Shown here: piece after piece, positions 44,367 to 55,800 of the stretch
How the letters are laid out: every line of letters begins with the position of its first letter
Position numbering within the stretch: the stretch's first letter is position 1
From: Leptasterias polaris
Lineage: Eukaryota > Echinodermata > Asteroidea > Forcipulatida > Asteriidae
Assembly: GCA_037783415.1 (NCBI GenBank)
Contig: JAZGTN010000044.1
Location: 62,001-126,000, forward strand
Direction: 5' to 3'
DNA length: 64,000 nucleotides
Position numbers and translations under genes: made by a program
Notes under the pieces: generated by a model
What the model saw: only the letters and a program-made list of their open reading frames with translations
Told to the model about the DNA's origin: nothing
Database searches by the model: none

Positions 44367-45374
44367 TGTCCGGTTTTCGATGTACTATGCCTTTTTCTTT
44401 GAATTGAAAAAAAATTAAATTATTCCATAATCAACTGTTGCCATAATTACCTTCCTTTGTTTATAAGAAGTATGCAAACATATATTAAAACGTGATGGAC
44501 ATTGAAACTTTCACACCACGCACCGATCTTCGATGACTTCAATAGCGTCCCATTTGTTTTGAGTTTCTGACCTGTTTTCGATGCAAACAGAAGAAAGTAT
44601 GGTGTCCGGGTGAAGCATACGTGGAAGAAACATCTGCAGGGGGGGGGGGGGGGGACGTGGAAGAAACATCTGCAGTGACTACAAGTGTTCTGTGAGACTT
44701 TGTGTATGACTCTATAGCCAGCAGTTGTCTTCATTTTATTCAACATATTTTTTATTTAATTTTAAAAATTACCATGGTAATTTGCAAAAACTTATTTTAA
44801 AAAAAAACTATAAAAAAAATGTAAATTTTCTTGGCTTTCAAATCTTATTTTTATTTAGTTTTGTGTCTTTTTATGTTTCTTAACATTTATAATAAAGCTG
44901 ATGTTTAAATTTTAATATTAATAACAATAATGATATGAGTGTTACAAAAAAAATTATCCAGATTATTAGAAAATTAATTGGCACATGGCTTCTTTAAGCC
45001 TCTGTATTTTTTTCACCAGAATGCTCAGCAGAATGTTCCAGTCACACATGATTTGATCATCGTGAATTGTGAATTAAAAAAGTGTTTGATGAAACTTTTT
45101 CGGTGCGGAATTTTTTTTTTATGGCCCCGACAGTATGACATATTTTTGTACCTTAGTTGTAGAAATGCCTAAAATACCACAACTTTTTGCATTTACAAGT
45201 GCAACTAACCAGTGGAGCCTTTCATGTTTCTAAGTTTTGGTCAAATGAGAGGAGACTCTTTGCTTGGCAAGTCAAACCACAAAAATTGTATCTATAGGGA
45301 CTGTTTACATCGAGAGGTAAAAGGTTTGCCTCGATTTCAGGGACGCCCTGAATATACAGGGCGTCCTACGATAT
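44367..45374. mobile_element. 1-kb interspersed repeat, copy 2
   Basis: Near-identical to 6161-7151 with the same start and the same terminal hairpin. It contains a G-run (44639-44653) followed by a second GTGGAAGAAACATCTGCAG, a small internal duplication absent from copy 1. Its minus-strand frame is still open (99 codons) but shifted in the middle relative to copy 1. Confidence 0.75.
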
Positions 45375-45657
45375 CATCTCGGTCATAATTATTATAAGTT
45401 TGCTCTACTAGTAAGGTACTTCAGAAACAAAACAATATTAATAATGACTTGCGTTTGACATTTTAACTTTATGTAGTTTAAAAATTCCCACTTAACGATT
45501 CATCAGTTATTAATAGGGACCTTGAATTGAAGCATCACACACGTACAACGTAAACAAACAAGTCCCGTCATTCTGCTACGTTTATGTGTAGGTTGCGTGG
45601 ACCGCGTTTTCAAGCGGCCCCGAAGTTACGTCCCATCCCGCGCTCTGACATGATATG

Positions 45658-45812
45658 GCCCAATTTCATAAAGCCTGTAAGCACAAAAACTTGCTAAGTG
45701 CAGAAAAACTTTGCTTAGCAGAAACAGGTTACCTGCCAACATTCCATACATTTCATTTTTTGCTAAGCAAAGAAATTTTCCAAGCAGTATTTTCTGCTAA
45801 ACAGCTTTATGA
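45658..45812. mobile_element. MITE-like fragment
   Basis: GGCCCAATTTCATAAAGCCT at the left and CTAAACAGCTTTATGA at the right form imperfect inverted ends, with TTGCTTAGCA / TGCTAAGCAAAG blocks inside. Confidence 0.55.
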
Positions 45813-46009
45813 TGTTTTTTTTCTTCCATGAGGTAAGAAATGAAACAGTATTTTGGTAGCCTTTGGATCCATACCCTTTAAAAATAAGAGTGGGAATGGC
45901 TTTTACGCCGCACGCGCGACGAGTGACGCGCGACGAGAGTGACGCACGTGCAGTTCCACGATGTTGCAAATCAAACTACGTTTGCCGTGTGCGCGTGATC
46001 TGAAAGCCT

Positions 46010-46213
46010 ACATTTTTCAGCCAATTTCATGGCTCTGCTTACCGTAAGCAAAGAATCGGCGCTTACGGAAGCGGGGAATTCCGCGCTTACGTACCAAGCG
46101 TATTTCACGGGTAAGCAGGGAATTTTTGCTTGTGCGCGTGCGTAGTCCACGTTACTTCTTCGCTTGCGCAGAATTCGGCGGTAATATAGCAGAGCCATGA
46201 AATTGGGCCCTGG
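46010..46213. mobile_element. MITE copy, CCAATTTCATGGCTCTGC-type ends
   Basis: Left CCAATTTCATGGCTCTGCTT, right GCAGAGCCATGAAATTGGGC, same family as 1166-1351 and 14575-14778. Internal GCTTACG and GTAAGC blocks alternate. Confidence 0.8.
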
Positions 46214-46688
46214 ATGGAGAATACAGAACCAGCAAGGTGTGTTACGAAAGCAACTAGCTGTTTCATCACCATAGTTAATCAGATAAATAAAATTTCAACC
46301 ACGGCGGGAAATAGTTTCCGAACCAGACAATGTACTAAATTCTTTTGATTGGTTACAGCGCCCTCTCATGAAAAAAAAACCCTGAATCTATGGAAACTAA
46401 AAAATAATAAGTGTTGATGACACTGTCGTGTGGTATTACGAAAGTGAAAGGCCGCCAGGGCAGGCCTACAATGTTTATGCAATTGTGGAAAGGTTAACCA
46501 ATCTCAATGCATAATAACTTAATGTATGCCATGATTGGTTTGGTTTAGAATTTTTGACCAGGTTTCGTCCAGGCTGTCCACCAGGCCCGCCTACCCCCCC
46601 CCCCCCCCGCCCGCCCCACCCCCACCCCCACCCCCTGCTTATTAGGATAGGGCATAATTCTTGTTCAAGCGCACGCGCCTTGAAGTGA

Positions 46689-46789
46689 TGACGTCAGACG
46701 TACGACAACGTGTGGGACGTACGTTGGGGCCACTGATCTCTATATACTGAGTATATAGAGATCAGTGGTTGGGGCTTCCGCTGACGTCA
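46689..46789 (+). promoter_or_regulatory. EIF2A-proximal promoter: two CRE sites flanking a perfect palindrome
   Basis: TGACGTCA occurs at 46689-46696 and 46782-46789, 71-171 bp before the EIF2A ATG. Between them, 46730-46768 is a perfect palindrome with 19-nt arms (CCACTGATCTCTATATACT and its complement) around a single G, flanked on both sides by TTGGGG. CRE sites bind CREB/ATF bZIP factors; function here is inferred from position only. Confidence 0.6.
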
Positions 46790-46859
46790 CACAGCGATTC
46801 GCGAGAGATAGTGAGCTACTGCGAGGGGATCGGGAGTGCATGAATGATCAATTGGCAAG

Positions 46860-46887
46860 ATGGCGGCGCCCAGGCATCAAGTGGCAC
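46860..46887 (+). CDS. EIF2A: EIF2A exon 1
   Basis: ATGGCGGCGCCCAGG codes MAAPRHQVA; the donor GCAC/GTGTGT leaves phase 1, and exon 2 completes a leucine codon before RGSEGLW. It is the only start found that joins in frame. Confidence 0.8.
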
Positions 46888-49800
46888 GTGTGTATTTTTA
46901 ATGATAAACATTTATTTTAACAAAATGATAAGAAAAATAATGTATTTTTGATAACCTGGTAAAGGGGAATGTTTGTGCCTGGTTTGGCTCTGCTGCATTA
47001 AAAACGCCAAGTGACCACTGCCAGTGCCATTTCGTGATTTATAATATTACTTTCTGCAAATTCTGGCAATTGACATCATGCACAAAACATGCAGATGCAG
47101 CATGCATGCATGATGCAGTGGCACTGCCACCATGCCACCATGCCACCGGCATCATCATGTTAAATAAATGAGTATTGTTTAAATGTTGTTATGAATAACT
47201 TACTTTTTACTGCACTGACACTGACAGTGACAATCCACTGACAACACAACACATTGACACTGAGTGACGCTGACATTATATGACAGTTAAATCTTGATGT
47301 TGATATTTCCTTTTTTTGATTTTGATATTTATTGTTTGAATGTTTAAATTAAATCTATTTTTAATAGTTGTTGAATTTGCGCATCGGGATAAAGAATATA
47401 ATTTGGTTTTTTACCCTTACACACCGACCAATCCTGACCTTTATCTCACTCCTTCAATTCATCCATGAGATCATACCACCCAAAGTACATGTACCAACCC
47501 ATTGACTGTGCCTCATATCCAGCTATACAACAAGTACTCTTTCTTTCCTATAGTTCAGTTTCCTGGTGGAACACCCTTCCTGGAAGCATCTTATCCTCGC
47601 CATCATATGAGGTGTTTAAGGAAGTTGTGGCAGTTAGTCCATAAAGATTTTCATGGATCCCGTTTTTTACTTGCATTTGCACCTTGTAAATATACATTTA
47701 ATAATTGGCACTGTATGGAGTGGCGCCCACGTTGTGCATGTGCATTTTGTTTTTCCTTGGCGTTTTATACTGACTTATGGACATTGCTGAATACCACTTA
47801 GAAGTAGAAGTAGAAGTGTATACTCAGTACTTGTACCCGAGTTCTGTGAAAAAAATCCACAGGCAAATCAGTCGGGTGGGATTCCGTTCGAACCCACGAC
47901 CTTTGCATTGCTAGAGCAGATGTCTTACCACTAGACCAGCAAGGTCCTGAGTTCGATGCAAAATTCAACATCTATTAAATCGTTGCGGTACCCGCTGCTA
48001 AAAAGGATTTGAACTGCCTCTAGCCATCGGGCTAGCTTGGTGGTCTAGTGGAAAGACATCTGCTCTAGCAATACAAAGGTTGTGGGTTTTTCACAGAACT
48101 CGGGTAAGTACTGAGTATAAAGTGCTTTTAACACACATCGGTGTAAAGGTGAAAAACCAAATTATTTTAAAATTTATTCTAATTTAATGTTCCCTCTTTT
48201 TTTTTAAGGGTCCATCTTTTTGAATATTTGCTTTGGACAATCACAATTGAGATCAAATCCGTGTCCTTTAAAATGTGTTGTGATTTGTGAAGGTAGTAAA
48301 ACTTGGCAAATCTGGTCACTTGTCTGACTGAAATGGCCAAAACTTGATCTATACCCATCCATCGGGAGGATGGAGGGTTACTACGATATCACAATTACTG
48401 AATTAGTTTAGGCTGACGATTGCTGTTTGTTATATTCTTTTTGTTCAAAAATGTTTTATCAGATTGTGTGTTTTTTATGTCCTCGATCTGTACTGTAAAA
48501 TGTATTATAATGTTTTTTAAAGCCTGAATGAACAAATAAATAAATTAAGTAAATAAAAGTTTCCCCAACAGCATCGTCTGCACCGATAAGTGGTATGACA
48601 GGACTGATGATGATGTTGAGTTTTAATTAAGTGTAACTGTAAACTACATGTACAAGTGATTGTGGATTAGTTGCAATAATCATAACCCTGGATCTTCCTG
48701 ATGGTCTTTAACTCAACTTTGAGAGCCAATTCATTTTACAACAGGCATGTAATGATGCTGCCATGGTCTGCTTCAAACAAAATGACTGATATTTGTCAAG
48801 TTGTTATTAACAGAGGACTCAAATGATTTAATTGTGTACCTACCACAACAAGCAATTTTTTATTGGATTGGGGGGAGTTTCTGAGCAACATTTTTTGACT
48901 CAATATGATCAAAGTTAGGCCTGCACATTTTTTCCTAGAGTAAATTTGGTCACGATGAGTGTGCTTCCTTGCCCAAAAATGCATATGGACAAAACAAATA
49001 ATGGAAACTTTCCTCACACAAAGAATGATTGTCAAGGGGAAAATTGCTGGACTTCATTAACAACATTCAAGGTCTTTTCATGATCTTAATGAAAAGTACT
49101 TTCTCTTTTGTTGTGCTCAGTTCGTGGATCAGAAGGATTGTGGATGGTCAATGGACCTCCAAACTACACAGATGATGTCCAATTTAAGAGGTATGAGACT
49201 TTATGTTCAGATAATATTTTTGAATCATAACATTGTTTCATGGTATCAGGTCATAGCACCCTTCATTTAAAACCCAAACACTGTATGGCTATGATTCAAC
49301 AAACATTCAAGTTCTAGTTGTCATTGTTCCTTTTCTGTCACTTTAGTGTAGCATGCTATATCATTGTAGTATGGCCAATGATTATAGCTTTTTTCATTTT
49401 CTTGCTGTCCATTTTGTTTTTTGTCTATTCTGAATGATGTACATGTACCATAGAAAGCTGAAAACTGTAAAGTTGTTCTTAACAGTTACCAATACCTGTT
49501 TGACTGTACAATGTATATGATAAAGGTTTGGGTAATATTTTGATCGTGAAAGATTTTTTGATTTTCTGATTTTACAGAGATGACAGCTCATCTAATAGAG
49601 TTATGGCTTACAGCTCAGATGGGTCTATGTTTGCTTGGTGCAATGGACAGTGGTAAGATTTTGTTGGGATAAATAAGTGATCAGATAATCCAGTTTCATA
49701 TTAATAATGTAAAAATATTTATTTCCCCATCTCTCCCATGTATTGTAAATACTACTGGTCCCATTGGCTGACTTGCACACTTCAAAATTACCAAATGAAT

Positions 49801-52800
49801 GACATAAATGCCATCGTCCGATCCCCCTCCCTTGGGCCATCGGGTTGGCACCTTCCACCTCTTGCATCCTGGTTTGAATCCTGCCGTGGGCACTATGTGG
49901 ATTGGGTTTCAGTCTCTACCTGATATATGCCTGGGTTATCCCTGGAGTAATTCTCTGGGTTTCTTCCCCCACATCTAAAACTTGAACTTCCTGCATTGTC
50001 TTCTTTCCATTGGGTTCTCGACTACATGTACAAACATGTAGTATAGTAATTAAGTTCGCTTTTCTGAGAGCCCTTGGCTTTACAACCAGAATTAATAAAT
50101 GAAATGAAATGAATGAAAGTAGACTATCATACAGTTTATCCACTAGATTAATAACATAAAGGTCTCCTAGTGATTAGATTTTTAACTAATCCAGCAGACT
50201 AGTAGGCAGCTAACCCACAAGATTAATGGCATTAATGACTAGTGTCACCTTGTTTGTTACAGCACCAAGGTGATCAGATTATCAGATTATCAGATAATCC
50301 ATCAGATTCAGATGGCCAAGATTGCTCAGCTTTGTTTCTCTCCTCTAGGAACGTACCTGGCTACATGGCATAATTATCAAGGTATGATTAAGACCGATCC
50401 ATTCATTAATGCACGCCATCCTGACACTCTTAAATTTCATCATACGTATGCTAGAACCGATGCTTTTAAATTTACTGTTTTTAACAGGTTTCCTGTCTAC
50501 TTTGACAATTTACCCTCCCATGTTAGGCACCAACTTTTGACAAGCCTTCCTGGTTTTGTTAAAGGAACCAAAAAGCATTTTAAAGAAATCAGCTGGCAGG
50601 TCCAGACTTAACGCTGTATTTTGTATTTTTGTATTTTTTCTGAGTTGCCCGGCTTGGCTTGATGGTGGATAATGTGTACCTGGGGGAGGGTTTGTTTGGT
50701 CTTTTTGTGGTTTTAGAACCAAAAGGTCAGCCACTTTGAAAGTGACTTTTTGTCATTATTGGCTTTCCCTGAGTGCCAGGGTTCTTTGTTTTTTGTTTTG
50801 CTTCTAATCGTTTTAGGGTACCACCCCCACTGGAGGTTGTTTCCTACATGTATCTGCCCACCAAACCGGGTTCCTCAGTACTAATTGCTAGGCGTTTTTA
50901 CATTTTGTATTCTCTAAACTAATGTTTTGTTTGTTCTTGTAGATCCTTTGATTTGCAATTTATTCAAATTTGTTTAATGTTTGCTGGCGAATAAAATGAA
51001 ATGAAATAAATTCAAAAACCCTGCCCCCAATAGAAACTGCCTGTCAACGATGCCCATAATGGTACTTCAATGTTATGTGTCAGAGGCTTCATAGACACTT
51101 GAGTGTGCGCTTACGGTTGTGATTGGCCAATACTTAAGGGAAAGCTAGAGCTCAATGATTCAGTTTATTGTGATTTAGAATCTTTCATTTTTTAGAGAGC
51201 AGACAGTGTAAAGTTCAGGAAATTTGTAAAGCAGAAGCTAATTCATTCATAATCCAATTGCTTAAAAAAAGACACAAATTCTATTTTCCTGGTGATTTTA
51301 TTTGTTTATTGTTCGTAAAGTTCTGTTGACTTTTTGTAGAGTTCTTAAAGTTGCATGGCCCTAAAAAAAAAAAAACATTTGTTTTACTCTGAATGAATTT
51401 TGACAGATAAAGCTGTTTCAAAACAAAAACATGAAAAGCCTTTCGCAAATGCCAGGGACAATGCACAAAATTCATGTTACATGCAAATATTGTTTGTACT
51501 TGGCTGATAAGTGTGAGATAATGTCTGGATTTCGACAATAAATCATTTTTACCACTTATCATTGATCCTTTTTTGAACGATGAATGACAAGTTGTTACTT
51601 TACCAAAAGATATATTCAAGAATGACATCAATTGAGCACAACTCTGTTTTGCAGCTGTCAAAGATAATCAATTAGCTAGTCACAATCTTCACATATGGAA
51701 TCTACAGACAGGAGAAATTGTCAACTCAACCATTCAGAGGAAAAGAGCTGTATGGTGAGTAAGAAATAAAAACAACATGGTGTTATTCAATTGTCAACCT
51801 ACATGTATTATAAATGCTCTGTTACATGAAAATGTTAGAAATCATTTCTGTCATTAAGCAAGTTAAACACATGTATAATTGAATGGTCTTCATGTTAAAA
51901 AATGATGTGAAATTAAGCGAGCTTATGACCATATAGACAGTTTGAACAAAGGATTAAAACTTATAGCATGTCAAGTGATTATAAACAAAATTTAAGTGAA
52001 CTTTAGGAGAACAATGTAAAAACTGTTACCTAATTAAGAGACAGCAGTGAAACAATGAAACAGAAACTGTACATTAAATGCTGTATGTCAAATAGAAAGA
52101 ACAAAATATAGACAAGAAAGACCTAGAGATGAGACCGAGAGACAGACAAACATAGATATTCCCATTTAACCCCTACAAGACCAAGTTATGCAGGTACAAA
52201 TTAAACTTACCCAGACTTTGGCTAGGCATTGAATTTGGGGAAGGATCTGAGTGCGAAACCTTTTGGGGTTAGTGCTGAAGGATGAACTGAAAATTCACAT
52301 AATTTCTTGGCATTTTGGAACAACTCATTCTGTAGCCCTGTGATCATTTTGGCTGAGAGTTTTAACTTCTTGCTATGGAAAATCAGGTAAAAGTAATCTG
52401 TTTTTACTTATATTATTAGGAGACCTCAGTGGTCATCTGATGAAAAAGTGTGTGCTGTATTTGCCAGTGGTGGCGTTCTTTGCTACAAAGATCATGATTT
52501 TGGTGGGTAATATCAATTTTCTTCTTTATGGGCACTTTTTCTATTGATCAGGAATTGCCTGTGTAAGGTTTTAGTTAGTTAATTAAATCAATCAGATTTC
52601 TGCATGGGAAACAATAAGAAGTGGGATGTTAACCCACAACATTCTGTATTCATACCTTCTGCTTCTCTGACTATTTTCTATCAGTTTGTCTTCTATTATA
52701 CCCTTGTAATACAGGTACTTTTGCCTTGTTTATGGTGATTTTGAAATGTTTGCAAAACAAGAAAATTCTAAAGTCTTCAAAGACAAGTACAAGATCAATT

Positions 52801-55800
52801 TTTTAGCTTTAGTCAGAAAGCTCAATGATTCATACCAGCATCAATTCTTTGAAACACACTTCTAACCATTCAAGTTGATAGGTACATGTATGTAGCAGAA
52901 ATGGTCAGATAAATAAACTATATGAGAGAGAATAAGAGAAGATTAAATAGAGTGGTGAACATCCAACCATAAGATGCAAAGGGCTTTTTCGAATTACTAA
53001 CATCAACCAAGCTCCAAATTAACTGTTCAGTAATTGTTATGATTTTTATTAAATCCTTCAGTGTATTTTTAGTGAAACAAGTGTATGTGGCATTAAATCA
53101 GATTAAGGGAATATTTTCAATATTTTTGTGAATGTTTTGGATATTTTCAGTGAACATTGTGGCCAGACTTCAACTTCCTAGAATGGAGGGATGTGTACTT
53201 TCCCAAGGAGAATCTCCACCATCTGTTGCTGCTTATGTTCCTGTTGTTAAGGTTATTACAAACTGTAGATCTTATTGCAGTAGTGTTACTACATGTACCT
53301 TAGAGTTTCATCTCTGTGGACTGTGATTCAAATCCCACCTGGAACCACAGCTGACATTCTGTATTTAAATTATTATATGATTTGGGCTTTAACAAAGAAA
53401 AATTGACTAGAGTGGGATTTGAACCAATGACCTCTGGATTAACGCGCTGTTGCTCTACCAACTGAGATATCTAGCCCTATGTTGGTAGTCTCCCTATTGT
53501 CATGCAGTGACGCTCAACAATAAGCAAAGCGAAGAGCAGAAAGAAGAACAAAAAAAAAATATTTAAATATTGTTTGTGCTTGTTTATGCCTCTGACGAAT
53601 GTCCGGTTTGGATCGAAAGCTAAGGCCATCTCCCCTACTAGTTTAATATATATGCTGTATATATAAAATTAATAGGGTAGATGGCCTTAGCTTTCGATCC
53701 AAACTGGACCTTCGTCAGAGGCATTAACAAGTACAAACAAAAACATATCCATTTATAGCAAAAGGGGGAGCAAAGGATAGGGGAAGGTATCCAGAAAAAA
53801 GCGGGAATATATATATATACTAATTTGTATTAGAGTGTTAATAGGTTTAGTTCATAATATCTTTAAATATCTTTGTTCGGAGGGTGTATGTATGTATATT
53901 GTTATATGTTTGTTTTTATTCAGGGGGGGGGGGATTGGTGGTCGGTCATCTGATCGTGTGAATTTCCAATCTAGGTCCAACTTCTTAGTGCTGGTAAATA
54001 ATTCACTAAGTAGTGTATTAATACTGTTACGTGGTTCTCTGCTATTGTTTGCTTTAGAAGAAGAGATTTCCAAGTAATTATTTCTGTTTTGTAGCTATTC
54101 ATAGTGTCAAACCTCCCTCACCTATTTTGTCTTCTTGTTTTAATTATTGACTTGAAACTAACTATGGTTCCTTCTACATCTTTCGCTAACTGAGAGTAAT
54201 TTGAACCCTCAAATCATATAATCTGTCGGAATGATAGATTTCAATTTATTTATAAATATCTAAGTTAAGATTTATCACCAAGGATTTTTAGGGACTAACT
54301 TTATCCTCTTTACTAAGAGTAGGATAGACCCAAGTCCACTATTCATGTTTACAAATTTAATTTCTTGATTTTTTCATAGGGATCTCCTGCTTTTGTGAGA
54401 TTATACCGATATCCCAGCTTAGGAGGAGAGGGATCAGCCATAGCCAGTAGAAGCTTCTTCAAAGCAGATAACATTAATATGTTATGGAATAAGAAAGGTA
54501 TTTACATGATACTTTCTAATTAGACCCTTGGGAGACTAGCAGTTGACACTGAGTAGATCAGGAAGCAACCATCTTGATCTTTTATCCTTCACCTTGCTGC
54601 AACGAAGCAATAGTCTGTTTACTTTTTTGTAAAATGAGAAGTAGAATTATTGTATTTATTGTGCAAGTTGGGAACCCAACAAAGTCATTCACAAGGTGTA
54701 CAGGACTATCAACTTAATGATAACTAGGATATGTTTCTTGATATCTTGATGTGCCTTTCAATAACCAATTTTTTAACTGCCTCAAGGTTTTAACTATTTT
54801 TTCCCCTTTTTTTATTTTCTTATTTTTGTCAGGAACTGCTCTTCTTGCAATCTCAAGTGTTGATGTTGACAAGACAGGGAAGTCATACTATGGAGAGCAA
54901 GCCTTACACTATTTGGACACCAATGGACAGGGTTGTACAGTAGCACTGTGTGAGTAGTCTATTTGGTGGTTAATGTTGTAAGTCAGTATTAGTATCTAGA
55001 ACTGGAATGTGATGCTGATGTACGAAGGAGCCCCTTCAATAACATACATTATTGAAGTGTTTATATTGTGATGAATGTAAACACTTACCGTTATGGCCAA
55101 AATTTCTTCTAGCTGAATATTCTTCTAGCTGGGTATTTTATTTTACAGCTCTATGAATTTGTCATACATCAGGCATTCTCTGGGGATTTCTTAAGCTCCA
55201 AACGTGGCAGGCTGTTTCATTTAAAAAATAAATGACTTACTTGATGTTACTCTGGAGGACGCAGGTTCTAATCCAGTTCTAGTCAATTTTCCTTTGTCCC
55301 CCCAAACAAAATAAAGGTTGCCAAACTAAGGCAGGATCTTTTAACAGTAGTAAGATTTCTTTGCCTAGTACCGTGCTTACCATGATCAGATTGACTGTAT
55401 CAACCACAGGGAAAGGACCATGGAATGAGTTTGAACCTTTCAGGCTGTAACAATAGCAACCAGTCGGCCACTTAAACCCTCTATGCAGGTTGTACAACAC
55501 CACATTTTATGCTGGAAATTGCAGCTCATTGCACCCTGCATTGAAGAATCGAATGCTCTATCATATCTTTGTATGTCATTTGGATGTAAGATCTTCCACA
55601 GTAATGGATGGAGTAAAATATTGTGCAAATAAGACTTCTTTGTAGGTGTTGTTGAATAATTATAGTACACCCTGTTTCATATGTCAGCAGCTTTTTGTAT
55701 TTTTTTTTCTTTTTAAAATTGACCAAGGTTTAAAAAGTTGAAATCTTCAAAATTCATGTGAGAATGATAACATTTGTAAAATTGCTAAAAATTAATTTTC

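Larger units (their letters stand above)
44266..46859. other. intergenic region between divergent RNF168 and EIF2A
   Basis: It holds the second 1-kb repeat, MITE copies at about 45658-45810 and 46010-46213, a C-run at 46587-46608, and the EIF2A-proximal CRE/palindrome cluster. No coding exon is seen. Confidence 0.7.

Noticed and set aside
47502..47801. 99-codon plus-strand gene
   Set aside because: Wrong frame of a LINE reverse-transcriptase tail (WWNTLPGSILSSP in another frame).
53406..53479. Functional tRNA gene on the minus strand
   Set aside because: A and B boxes are present but arms do not pair cleanly and no terminator T-run follows.
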